A stretch of DNA of 35,839 nt from Actinomycetota bacterium (GTDB taxonomy: Bacteria > Actinomycetota > Geothermincolia > Geothermincolales > RBG-13-55-18), in the NCBI GenBank assembly GCA_013178005.1, contig JABLXL010000036.1, forward strand, positions 1 to 35,839, read 5' to 3'. Below are positions 1 through 7,147 of this stretch, piece after piece. Below the pieces are notes generated by a model that was not told where the DNA came from, did not search any database, and saw nothing but the letters and a program-made list of their open reading frames with translations. A program made the position numbers and the translations under genes. Position 1 is the first letter of the stretch. Every line of letters begins with the position of its first letter.

Positions 1-452
1 ATTCCTTCCATGCCAACCTCTTCGTCACCGACTGGGACGTCTCCACCAAGGTTACCAGCGAGGGAGGAGAGGTCATCTGCGAGCGCGCCGTCTACGGCGG
101 GAACCGCACCTGGGCCCACGATTCCATCGGGGTGACCGACCCCTCTGACACCTGGTACTTAGCCGAGGGATGCACGCAAGGGGACTTCGACACCTGGGTG
201 CTGGTGCAAAACCCCAACCCTGACCCGGTCACCGTGGATCTCACCTTCATGACCGCATCGGGACCCGTGGACGGCCCCCAGGACTTCGAGATCCCGGGCA
301 ACTCCCGCCATTCCTTCCATGCCAACCTCTTCGTCACCGACTGGGACGTCTCCACCAAGGTTACCAGCGAGGGAGGAGAGGTCATCTGCGAGCGCGCCGT
401 CTACGGCGGGAACCGCACCTGGGCCCACGACTCCATAGGCTATTCGCCCTGA
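1..452 (+). CDS. Surface protein, C-terminal part (WYLAEG-type repeats); 5' end outside window
   Basis: The reading frame is open from the first base (phase starting at base 3) and ends with TGA at 450-452. It encodes the end of one roughly 103-residue unit and one complete unit. The hallmarks are TWYLAEGCTQGDFDTWVLVQ at the start of a unit and VICERAVYGGNRTWAHDSIG at its end. The two units are almost identical DNA: bases 1-125 match 310-434 with an offset of 309 bp. The same units end the RCC1 protein just downstream and recur in two further secreted proteins of this window, so this is very likely the C-terminus of another secreted RCC1-type or enzyme-bearing protein. Unit function is unknown; it is probably an extracellular beta-rich module (a DUF5719-like assignment is my guess). 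Confidence 0.85.
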   Translation, partial: SFHANLFVTDWDVSTKVTSEGGEVICERAVYGGNRTWAHDSIGVTDPSDTWYLAEGCTQGDFDTWVLVQNPNPDPVTVDLTFMTASGPVDGPQDFEIPGNSRHSFHANLFVTDWDVSTKVTSEGGEVICERAVYGGNRTWAHDSIGYSP

Positions 453-501
453 CGGGGCCGGCCCTTCATCCCTGGGCCTTTAGTCTGCATAAGTTGGAGG
501 A

Positions 502-531
502 AAGGGCCCGGGGCCCAAGCCCCGGGCCCTT
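502..531 (+). terminator. Rho-independent-like hairpin after the first surface-protein gene
   Basis: A perfect 13-bp stem (502-514 with 519-531) closes on a CCAA loop about 50 bases after the stop codon. No clean T-run follows, so it may act as a transcript-stabilising hairpin or an imperfect terminator. The same hairpin, with one mismatch, follows the next gene. Confidence 0.55.
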
Positions 532-864
532 CCTCATTACGTAAGAGGCCCAGAGACCCGGGGCGTGCATATATCCGTACTCGCATGACCGAGGCCTAAA
601 CCCGCCTTGAGGGCGGAACCCCTGCCCCGTGGAAACCGACCACTCTCACCTCAGAGGCCTTGCGAAATCCGCGCATGCCTTGAAAGTGCAACCCCTGCCG
701 CGGCGAAGCCCGAACCCTGCCTTTAGTTCGATATTCCCGCCTGGATCCTGAGGAACGGCGTATGCCCCCATGCTCGCTTTACGGCAAAGGGAGCGAGGCA
801 AAGAGTCCTCCAAGCAGCAAGGCTCAACAGGAACCACCACCCGTTATCGTCTGTCGCGACGGAC

Positions 865-896
865 TTGCGCGCTCGCGCATGCCCGATATATAAAAT
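865..896 (+). promoter_or_regulatory. Candidate sigma-70-type promoter for RCC1 surface protein
   Basis: TTGCGC at 865-870 lies 16-18 bases before the AT-rich TATATAAAAT at 887-896, a sharp departure from the GC-rich surroundings. It would start a transcript about 140 nt before the gene at 1047. Based on consensus only. Confidence 0.4.
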
Positions 897-1046
897 TGGG
901 TGAAGGGGGGCATGTGCTTGTTACACGATGAGTCCATCCATATTCCTTGAGCGGCGAATGGTCCGCCTGGCAGGTACGTATCTCTCTTCTAGCTTGTCTT
1001 GAAGGCTACATGACGGGCAATGCTCGCCGGCCAAAGGAGGTGTAGG

Positions 1047-2687
1047 ATGGACCACCAGGCACGGAAGGGAAAGCTCTCGCAAAGCAGGCATCTTCGGGGC
1101 GCGCGAAGGGAGGGACGGCGGCATCGCCTCTTGCCGCTCCACGTTTCACTCCTCCTCTCGCTTTTCATATTCTTCCTCGCCCTTCCCCCCGCCCCGGCGG
1201 CGGAGCGGGCCAAAGGCTCCACCGGAGTGGGGTCGGGGGCGGCTGCGGAGAGCGTGGCTTTGGCCTGGGGATACAACTACTTCGGCCAGTGCAACGTCCC
1301 CGCGACCAGATCCGTATTCATAGCCATCGCAGCGGGAGGACATCACAGCCTCGCCCTGCGCTCAGTCGGCTCCATAGCGGCCTGGGGATGGAACGACGAC
1401 GGCCAGTGCGACGTCCCCTCACCCAACTCCGGCTTCACCGCCATCGCCGCGGGATTGGAACACAGCCTCGCCCTGCGCTCCGACGGCTCCATAGCCGCAT
1501 GGGGGTACAACGATTTCGGCCAGTGCAACATCCCCGCCCCCAACTCCGGCTTCGTAGCCATCGCCGCGGGGGGCTGCCACAGCCTCGCCCTTCGCTCAGA
1601 CGGCTCCGTAGCCGCCTGGGGACTGAATGAATACGGCCAGTGCAACGTTCCCTCCCCCAACTCAGGCTTCGTGGCTGTCGCCGCGGGGGGAGACCACAGC
1701 CTCGCCCTACGCTCAGACGGCTCCGTAGCCGCCTGGGGATACAACTACTATGGCCAGTGCAACGTCCCCGCCCCTAACTCCGGCTTCGTGGCCATCGCCG
1801 CGGGAGCCCGCCACAGCCTCGCCCTGCGCTCCGACGGCTCCATAGACGCCTGGGGGGCAGACACTTACGGCCAGTGCAATCCTCCCTCCCCCAACTCCGG
1901 CTTCACAGCCATCGCAGCGGGGGGCTACCACGGCCTCGCCCTGCGCTCCGACGGCTCCATAGCGGCCTGGGGGGAGAACGACGACGGCCAGTGCGACGTC
2001 CCTTCCCCCAACTCCGGCTTCACCGCCATCGCCGCGGGGGGGAGACACAGCCTCGCCCTGCGCACCTCGCACACCACCTGGTACCTGGCCGAGGGCTGCA
2101 CGCAAGGGGACTTCGACACCTGGGTGCTGGTGCAGAATCCCAACCCAGACCCCGTCACCGTGGATCTCACCTTCATGACCGGATCGGGACCCTTAGACGG
2201 CCCCCAGGACTTTCCCATCCCGGGCAACTCCCGCGAGTCCTTCCACGTGAACGAATACGTGAGCGACTACAAGGTCTCCACCAAGGTGACCAGCGAGGGG
2301 GGGAGCGTCATCTGCGAGCGGGCCATGTACAACCTCTCCCGCACCTGGGCCCACGACTCGGTCGGGGTGACCGCCCCCGCCACCACCTGGTACCTGGCCG
2401 AGGGGGCCACCGCCGGGGACTTCGACACCTGGGTGCTGGTGCAGAACCCCAACCCTGACCCGGTCACCGTGGATCTCACCTTCATGACCGCATCGGGACC
2501 CGTGGACGGCCCCCAGGACTTCGAGATCCCGGGCAACTCCCGCCATTCCTTCCATGCCAACCTCTTCGTCACCGACTGGGACGTCTCCACCAAGGTTACC
2601 AGCGAGGGAGGAGAGGTCATCTGCGAGCGCGCCGTCTACGGCGGGAACCGCACCTGGGCCCACGATTCCATAGGCTATTCGCCCTGA
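1047..2687 (+). CDS. Secreted RCC1-repeat protein with two C-terminal WYLAEG-type units
   Basis: 546 residues starting at ATG 1047, chosen because AAAGGAGG at 1033-1040 sits six bases upstream; an in-frame ATG at 1020 lies upstream of that site. A basic N-terminus and hydrophobic segment (residues about 30-50, ending PAPAA) form a long signal peptide. Residues about 73-345 are seven 39-residue RCC1-like units (AWGxNxxGQCxVPxPNSGFxAIAAGxxHSLALRSDGSIA), expected to close into a seven-bladed propeller. Two 103-residue units (TWYLAEG... to CERAMY/CERAVY...TWAHDS) follow. RCC1-like propellers usually mediate protein or ligand binding. No enzyme motif is visible, so an extracellular adhesion or binding role is inferred. 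The second C-terminal unit is nearly identical in DNA to the gene at 1-452. Confidence 0.88.
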   Translation: MDHQARKGKLSQSRHLRGARREGRRHRLLPLHVSLLLSLFIFFLALPPAPAAERAKGSTGVGSGAAAESVALAWGYNYFGQCNVPATRSVFIAIAAGGHHSLALRSVGSIAAWGWNDDGQCDVPSPNSGFTAIAAGLEHSLALRSDGSIAAWGYNDFGQCNIPAPNSGFVAIAAGGCHSLALRSDGSVAAWGLNEYGQCNVPSPNSGFVAVAAGGDHSLALRSDGSVAAWGYNYYGQCNVPAPNSGFVAIAAGARHSLALRSDGSIDAWGADTYGQCNPPSPNSGFTAIAAGGYHGLALRSDGSIAAWGENDDGQCDVPSPNSGFTAIAAGGRHSLALRTSHTTWYLAEGCTQGDFDTWVLVQNPNPDPVTVDLTFMTGSGPLDGPQDFPIPGNSRESFHVNEYVSDYKVSTKVTSEGGSVICERAMYNLSRTWAHDSVGVTAPATTWYLAEGATAGDFDTWVLVQNPNPDPVTVDLTFMTASGPVDGPQDFEIPGNSRHSFHANLFVTDWDVSTKVTSEGGEVICERAVYGGNRTWAHDSIGYSP

Positions 2688-2735
2688 CGGGCCGGGCCTT
2701 CATCCCTGGGCCTTTAGTCTGCATAAGTTGGAGGA

Positions 2736-2766
2736 AAGGGCCCGGGGCTCAGGTCCCCAGGCCCTT
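2736..2766 (+). terminator. Terminator-like hairpin after RCC1 gene
   Basis: Arms 2736-2747 and 2755-2766 pair as AAGGGCC, one C-A mismatch, then GGGG/CCCC. It lies 48 bases past the stop at 2687 and is the diverged copy of the 502-531 hairpin. No T-run follows. Confidence 0.5.
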
Positions 2767-2864
2767 ACCCATGGCGGAAGCGGCACCGGAGACCCGAAGC
2801 TTTGAGCGAGCCATTTGGGGCCGGGCCTTCATGCTTGGGCCTGGAGTTTGCCCGTGCGCAAGGA

Positions 2865-2897
2865 GAGGGGCCGGGGCTCAAGCTCCGGACCCTCTTT
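2865..2897 (+). terminator. Third copy of the spacer hairpin, with short T-run
   Basis: GAGGG, a mismatch, then CCGGGGC pair with GCTCCGG, a mismatch, CCCTC around a TCAA loop; TTT follows at 2895-2897. This copy looks most like a working intrinsic terminator. Confidence 0.5.
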
Positions 2898-3122
2898 CAA
2901 TCACGTAAGCGGCCCGGAGACCCGGGGCTTTATCGCTTGCGTGATGCCGGGGCAGGGAAACCCAGGGTTTGCCAACTCCGCCTGAAGGCATGCGAGAACC
3001 CTTGCAACAAACAACCGCCGCGGGCTATGCCCATGGGGAAAGCTGTTGCTATCATCATTAAAGGACAGCTTAACCGGTAACGCGAGAAAGGGCGGAAGCT
3101 GGAGAGAGAAGGACGGGAAAGG

Positions 3123-3377
3123 GTGAACTTCCCACCGCGCTGCCGTCTCCTCCTCGACCCCGCGGAAGTGGAGGAGGGTGGCTGGCGTGAGGCGGTGGTC
3201 TCCTCGGGCGACCACTTAAAGCGGGTCCTCGACGAGTACGTGGAGCTGGGCTTCGAGTGCCTGCTGGAGGAGATAGAAGCGGAGGCCGCCCCCGGTTGCT
3301 CAGAGTGCTTCAAGGCGGGGGAGGAGCGCCTCTACCGCGTTTACGTCCGCCGGACGGGGTCAGGTCTCGAATCTTGA
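3123..3377 (+). CDS. Small conserved-looking hypothetical protein (84 aa)
   Basis: It starts at GTG 3123 with purine-rich sequence (GGACGGGAAAGG) just upstream and ends at TGA 3375-3377. The product is acidic and probably cytosolic, with the pattern LLLDPAEVEEGGW, GDHLKRVLDEYVELGFEC, then a CSEC-like pair (GCSECFKAGEERLYRVYVRR). Acidic/amphipathic helices followed by a short strand suggest a small folded protein, and the composition looks like a real gene. I do not recognise a characterised family. The last residues (GSGLES) and the stop codon are supplied by a repeat also found at the end of the ligase gene at 7125. Moderately confident that it is expressed. Confidence 0.55.
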   Translation: MNFPPRCRLLLDPAEVEEGGWREAVVSSGDHLKRVLDEYVELGFECLLEEIEAEAAPGCSECFKAGEERLYRVYVRRTGSGLES

Positions 3378-3379
3378 AT
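3357..3379 (+). repeat. Short repeat GGGTCAGGT-n-CGAATCTTGA overlapping a gene end
   Basis: GGGGTCAGGTCTCGAATCTTGA lies here on the plus strand, and nearly the same sequence lies on the minus strand at 7125-7146. In both places it is read in the same frame as GSG(L/S)ES-stop. Confidence 0.7.
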
Positions 3380-3827
3380 GAAAACCCATAATATGGTATC
3401 CGGTCGGACGCCTTGCCAGGCAGGATAGCAGCGGAAAGGAAACGAGGCCGGGGAAAACGGGGTCCCCAGATCTTTTTTCCACCGAGTTAAAGGAGGAAAT
3501 AACCATGTACTGGGACAGTCCCGCCGGTGAAAACGGGGTCCCCGGATCTTTTTCCACCCGTTGAGCAGGCAAACGCGAGTCTTTTCGCCGTGAGCGAGCT
3601 CAAGTTGCTAGCCAGCTCCCGAGCTGCCCCCAATGCGGCCTTTGCTGAGCAAAGGGAGTGGCCATACGGTGACAGATGGCGAACTTACCCCGACGCGATC
3701 CAAGCTCCAGAGCCTGCTTCGAAGGTCGTCTGCTTGCAACGATATGCTTTGCCCATACAATTTGCGGCTGGTTACAACCCCGCATGGCATTGCTCCCGCG
3801 CGACCCGGACAGCTCAACCCACGTTCA
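3378..3827. other. Gene-free gap with a duplicated 38-bp repeat and a 19-codon mini-ORF
   Basis: This 450-base stretch holds two copies of a 38-bp repeat (3447-3484 and 3523-3560). Between them is a strong ribosome-binding site (AAAGGAGG at 3489-3496) before ATG 3504, which opens only a 19-codon frame. The right half (about 3600-3820) is less GC-rich than its neighbours and carries no convincing gene; it may be decayed DNA of foreign origin. I cannot assign it. Confidence 0.55.
3447..3560 (+). repeat. Two direct copies of a 38-bp repeat
   Basis: The core GAAAACGGGGTCCCC followed by (A/G)GATCTTTTT and CCACC occurs at 3447-3484 and 3523-3560, offset 76 bp. It contains the near-palindrome GGGGTCCCC. 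The second copy lies inside the mini-ORF at 3504 and supplies most of its codons and its stop. Confidence 0.7.
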
Positions 3828-5096
3828 TCAAACCGGCAGGCCTTCTTTTTGAACCCATTCCGCGAAGGGCGTGAACTCCGGCATGCGGAAGGTCCGGCCC
3901 TCCAGGTCGGGGGCGATGGGGTAGCTCCCGAACTGCCTCGCCGCCGCCACCGCCGCGTGCACGTGCTCGGGCGGGGTCCCGACGGGCACCAGGTTTATGA
4001 GCAGCGTGAACCTCCCCGTGCCCGCCCCTTCCTTCACCAGGTTGCGCACCTTCTCGGCGATGGCCTCCGGCGGTCCGGACTCGATGAGGTCCGGCCGCAG
4101 GTTGAGCATCAGGCAGACCTTCCTCTCGTCGGCGTAGCGCCGCGCGGTGGAAACGCCGATCTCCTCGTAATCCTCGTTCCACACCAGGAGGAAGAGGGGA
4201 CGCAGGGCGGGCAGGGCGTTTCCGCGCGTCATCATCTCCATCTTGATGTCCAGCACCTCGCGCGGGTCGGCCACGGCGCGCTCCCCCCAGCTGCCGGTGT
4301 CCAGCACCGTCCGCAAGGGGGAATTGGTGGCGCGGACGATCTTCTCTATGTAGGGGAGGCAGAACTCGCGCACCATGTCCGTGGTCACGTTGGGCTGGGA
4401 GGCCCAGGCGTCGGACATCACCACGATGGCGGCGTTGGTGACCTCCACCATCTTGGAGATCCAGGGCGTCACCACCTCCATGCTCAGGAAATCCAGGAGG
4501 CGGTGGGCGAAGGCGGGGTTGCGCCTCATGTCGCGCACGAAGTTCACGTAGCCCCGCACCAGCACGGCCATAGTGAAGGGTGAGCAGGCATAGGCCATGG
4601 GCGGGACTCCCATGAGCTCCAGGTAGCGCCGGTAGGACTCCAGCACGAAGGGCATGCGCCCGTCCAGGCCCGGGCGCGGCGGGCGCAGGCGCGCGAGGTC
4701 GCCCTCGCTCTTGACCAGGGGGTCGGAGGTGTCCACGTCGGGCTCGCTGCGCTCGCGCCAGATGAGCCTCTGGCCCAGGGCCTCCAGCTCGATGTTGTAG
4801 AAGTCGAAGACCGGCGACCAGAAGTCGACCCCGAAGTAGCGGGCCATGTTCCAGGAGGCGTGGATGAACGGCTTGGGCTCGGAGAAGAAGGCCTTCGCCG
4901 ACAGGCCGTGCATGCCCATGGCGTAGGTGTAGGGCTGGGCGATGACCGGCACGCGGTCGGGAGTGCCGTAGATGCCCGCGATGAGGCGCTCGTACCCGTC
5001 CAGGCTACCCAGGCGCAGGCCGTGGGAGTAGGCGATGGCCTTGTTCAGCTTGAGCATCACCCTCAGCTGCGTCCGGGCCATGGCGAGGGACGTCAT
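3828..5096 (-). CDS. URO-D-fold (MtaA/MtbA-like) methyltransferase-family protein lacking the usual zinc ligands
   Basis: 422 residues. It starts at ATG 5096, directly abutting the stop codon of the corrinoid-protein gene (TAG then ATG), so the two are translationally linked. Residues about 33-395 follow the uroporphyrinogen decarboxylase/corrinoid methyltransferase fold: GxPDRVPVIAQPYTYAMG near the N-terminus, a central region of helices and strands, and LNLRPDLIESGPPEAIAEKV near the C-terminus. In MtaA/MtbA-type enzymes a His-x-Cys plus a distal Cys bind zinc and activate a thiol. Here the equivalent segment reads VLDTGSWG (264-271), and the distal Cys region reads LLINLVPVGTPPE, so zinc binding appears lost. 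It probably transfers a methyl group to or from the adjacent corrinoid protein by different chemistry; the substrate is unknown. Confidence 0.82.
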   Translation of the reverse strand: MTSLAMARTQLRVMLKLNKAIAYSHGLRLGSLDGYERLIAGIYGTPDRVPVIAQPYTYAMGMHGLSAKAFFSEPKPFIHASWNMARYFGVDFWSPVFDFYNIELEALGQRLIWRERSEPDVDTSDPLVKSEGDLARLRPPRPGLDGRMPFVLESYRRYLELMGVPPMAYACSPFTMAVLVRGYVNFVRDMRRNPAFAHRLLDFLSMEVVTPWISKMVEVTNAAIVVMSDAWASQPNVTTDMVREFCLPYIEKIVRATNSPLRTVLDTGSWGERAVADPREVLDIKMEMMTRGNALPALRPLFLLVWNEDYEEIGVSTARRYADERKVCLMLNLRPDLIESGPPEAIAEKVRNLVKEGAGTGRFTLLINLVPVGTPPEHVHAAVAAARQFGSYPIAPDLEGRTFRMPEFTPFAEWVQKEGLPV

Positions 5097-5735
5097 CTAG
5101 ACCACCCCCAGGAGCCGGTCCACCAGCTCCACCGCCTCGGCCGCGTTGTCCGCGTATCCGTCGGCGCCGATGCTCTCGGCGTACTCGCGGGTGACCGCCG
5201 CCCCGCCCACGATGACCTTGACCCCGTTCCTCAGGCCCGCCTCCTCGAGCAGCCGCATCACCTCGGCCATGCCGCGCATGGTGGTGGTCATATAGGCCCC
5301 CATGCCCAGCACGTCCGCCTCCAGCTCGCGGGCCTGGGCCACGAACTCCGGCAGGGGAACGTCCACCCCCAGGTCAATCACCTGGTAGGAGGCGCTGCGC
5401 AGCAGAGCGACCACGATGTTCTTGCCGATGTCGTGGGCGTCTCCCTCCACCGAGCCCATGACCACCTTGCCCTTGTAGGTTACTTCGCCACTCGCGAGCA
5501 GGGGCTCGATCCGCTTCATTACCAGCTTGTAAGCCTCGGTGGCGAGGATGATGTCGGGGAGGAAATAGGTGCCCTCCTGCCAGAGCCGGCCGGCCTCGTA
5601 GATGCCGGCCACTGCCCCCTTCTCCAGGACCTCCTTGGGGGAAGCCCCTTCCTCAAGGGCACGGGCAGCGATCTCGTCCGCCTTGACCTCGTCGCCCTCG
5701 CTTACCGCCTGCCTGAGCTCGTCTTCCCATCCCAT
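5097..5735 (-). CDS. Corrinoid (B12-binding) protein of a methyltransferase system, MtaC/MttC-like
   Basis: 212 residues, the usual length for these proteins. The start is ATG 5735, with AAAGGAG about seven bases upstream. Residues 1-85 form the helical cap domain with the YFLPDIILATEA segment. From about residue 88 comes the Rossmann-like cobalamin domain, with GSVEGDAHDIGKN (D99-x-H101-x-x-G104) providing the lower-axial His ligand. GMGAYMTTTM and VIVGGAAVT follow, as expected for base-off binding of the nucleotide tail. It acts in the cytosol as the methyl carrier between a substrate methyltransferase and an acceptor enzyme, most simply the URO-D protein encoded immediately downstream. A second homologue with reversed gene order lies at 25402. 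Confidence 0.93.
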   Translation of the reverse strand: MGWEDELRQAVSEGDEVKADEIAARALEEGASPKEVLEKGAVAGIYEAGRLWQEGTYFLPDIILATEAYKLVMKRIEPLLASGEVTYKGKVVMGSVEGDAHDIGKNIVVALLRSASYQVIDLGVDVPLPEFVAQARELEADVLGMGAYMTTTMRGMAEVMRLLEEAGLRNGVKVIVGGAAVTREYAESIGADGYADNAAEAVELVDRLLGVV

Positions 5736-5877
5736 CCCAAGACTCCTTTCCCGCTTCGTGTGTCATACCGTGGCGGTTGCCGCCCGCCTGCGGCTCTATC
5801 CAGAATACATGAAACCGCTGGCCGAATGGACCCAACCCCGCGGATCTTTTAGCTTGGATCGGCACTGGACGCCGCCG

Positions 5878-5919
5878 TTACATGTACACGCCGTAAATCA
5901 TGGCGGCGATGCCGAGCGA
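5878..5919 (-). pseudogene. Remnant tail of a lost GIDE-domain paralogue
   Basis: On the minus strand these bases read SLGIAAMIYGVYM-stop. The intact gene next door (ending 5952) ends GGIAAMIYSAFM-stop, and the DNA is also alike (ATCATGGCGGCGATGCC in both). The rest of the paralogue is gone; a GC hairpin (stem 5925-5932/5936-5943) lies between the two ends. Confidence 0.6.
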
Positions 5920-5951
5920 GGTTCGCCTCACGCCGCGTGAGGCTCGCCGGG

Positions 5952-6734
5952 CTACATGAACGCGCTGTAGATCATGGCGGCGATGCCCCCCAGGACGAGG
6001 ATGGCGGCCAGGGCATACTGCAGGGCGGAGGAGCGCTTTATTTTCCGGGACAGCTCCACCTCCATCTTGTGGCTGATGACGAAGGGGCCGTCGCCCTTGC
6101 CCAACGCCGCGACCTCGCCCGAGCGCTGGGCAGTGCCCAGTACGTAAACGGGCTGTCCGACACGGATCAGGGACTCGGTTATGCGATATCCCAACACTTC
6201 ATCGTAGTCGTCGTCCAAGGCACCGAGGATGCTCTCCAGCAGCGCGCCGGTGGCGCTGGAAGCCTGCAGGTAGTCTCGGCTGTGGCCGTGCCCCTCGTGG
6301 GTCCTGGTCTCGGCGACGTAATCCGCGCCATCGGGGAAGACCAGGCAGCGGCCGGTGGAATCGCGCACGTAGAAGGGGATCTCCTCCGCGCGGTCGTCGA
6401 CGGTGTCCCAGTATTCCTCGCTCTCCAGCTGGCCCGTGTCCTTGTCCAGCTTCCGGCGCTGCCTGCGGTGCTCCAGCTTGTAGCGATAGTAGACGCAGGG
6501 GATCTGGCCTGTGGGCGAGAGCAGCGGCTCTTCCGCCTCCACCACCCCCACCAGCTCCACCCTGGCTCCGGGGGCGGAGAGGCCCATCTTACAGGCGTCG
6601 GCGGCGTTAACGGTGGGGGCCGCCTCCATGGCCTGGAGCTTCCTGCGCCCTCTGAAACCCATGATGGCTAGGACGACACCAATGACGAGGGCGATCCCGC
6701 CGCCGACGAGCACCACCCATTGCGAGTTCTCCAT
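5952..6734 (-). CDS. Two-TM membrane protein with GIDE-type domain
   Basis: 260 residues from ATG 6734, preferred because AGGAGG at 6743-6748 lies at proper spacing; in-frame ATG 6737 and two GTGs overlap or crowd that site. A hydrophobic segment spans residues about 5-25, followed by RGRRK. Residues about 45-225 match the bacterial GIDE-type region: LLSPTGQIPCVYYRYKLE, then IPFYVRDSTGRCLVFPDGADY, GYRITESLIRVGQPVYVLGTA and PFVISHKMEVEL. A second TM helix closes the C-terminus (LQYALAAILVLGGIAAMIYSAFM). Related proteins are widespread single-gene membrane proteins; the domain is shared with eukaryotic MULAN/GIDE ubiquitin ligases, but no RING is present here. Its role in bacteria is not established, and no neighbour clarifies it. 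A paralogue remnant follows its stop codon. Confidence 0.82.
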   Translation of the reverse strand: MENSQWVVLVGGGIALVIGVVLAIMGFRGRRKLQAMEAAPTVNAADACKMGLSAPGARVELVGVVEAEEPLLSPTGQIPCVYYRYKLEHRRQRRKLDKDTGQLESEEYWDTVDDRAEEIPFYVRDSTGRCLVFPDGADYVAETRTHEGHGHSRDYLQASSATGALLESILGALDDDYDEVLGYRITESLIRVGQPVYVLGTAQRSGEVAALGKGDGPFVISHKMEVELSRKIKRSSALQYALAAILVLGGIAAMIYSAFM

Positions 6735-6743
6735 CATCACCAC

Positions 6744-7124
6744 CTCCTGTTGCGGCGTCGCCGCCCGTTCGCGTTCGGGGTCGTGTCTTCACTTTTCACT
6801 TCCGAGGAGACGACGCGCATCCTCCTGGCGAATCGGATCGGGATCGTGTCTCCGCTTTTCCCCTCCGAAGAGACGTTGCAATTCCACCTTGCGAAACGGC
6901 GGAATGTACAAGTGAATACAAGACCGTCATCTCCGTTCCGCTGCTATCCTGTAGAGGATCGTCGCCATATCTTCACTTATACGTTCCGAGGAGACGACGC
7001 GCATCAGCCCGGCGAAACGGCGGAATATACAAGTGAAGGCATGACCCTCTTCTCCGTTCCGAATGGACAAGCGAGGGCATGACCCTCTTCTTTGTTCCTG
7101 CTCAGCAAAAGGACCACTCTTAAC
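6744..7124. mobile_element. Cluster of palindromic (REP/MITE-like) repeats
   Basis: The interval is filled with related palindromic units. One unit (about 6779-6927) has outer arms CTTCACTTTTCACTTCCG and CGGAATGTACAAGTGAA, with a second imperfect unit nested inside. A compact unit (about 6969-7038) has arms CTTCACTTATACGTTCCG and CGGAATATACAAGTGAAG, 18 bp with about three mismatches. Both contain AGGAGACGACGCGCATC next to the left arm and GCGAA-x-CGGCGGAAT at the right. A half unit (about 7061-7110) repeats GCATGACCCTCTTC. No transposase is encoded, so these look like non-autonomous elements moved in trans, as REP sequences are by RAYT enzymes. That origin is inference. Confidence 0.65.
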
Positions 7125-7147
7125 TCAAGATTCGGAACCTGACCCCT
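7125..7147 (-). repeat. Second copy of the gene-end repeat
   Basis: Read on the minus strand, GGGTCAGGTTCCGAATCTTGA encodes GSGSES-stop, matching the plus-strand copy at 3357-3379 in sequence and frame. It borders the palindromic repeat cluster at 6744-7124. Confidence 0.7.

Larger units (their letters stand above)
453..1046. other. Intergenic region with terminator and candidate promoter
   Basis: No coding region is supported in these 594 bases; short open frames here lack a ribosome-binding site and family resemblance. The left part carries a strong hairpin (502-531) inside a repeat unit that recurs at 2687-2945. The middle holds nothing I recognise. The right part has a candidate promoter (865-896) followed by a leader of about 150 nt before the RCC1 gene start at 1047. 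Confidence 0.6.
2687..2945 (+). repeat. Two tandem diverged copies of a terminator-bearing spacer repeat
   Basis: Copy A (2687-2805) and copy B (2812-2945) share a GGCCTTCATnC-TGGGCCT block, a GC-rich hairpin with a GGGGCTCAnG core, and an end block resembling GCGGCCCGGAGACCCGGGG. A third copy lies at about 452-575. All three follow a surface-protein stop codon or each other, so the spacer has been duplicated together with gene ends. Alignment was by eye. Confidence 0.7.

Noticed and set aside
2802-3080. A 92-codon plus-strand frame after the RCC1 gene
   Set aside because: It lies within the duplicated non-coding spacer repeat and lacks a ribosome-binding site.
3633-5852. Long plus-strand frames opposite the corrinoid and URO-D genes
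   Set aside because: Composition is that of a reversed GC-rich frame; the minus-strand genes have full family motifs.
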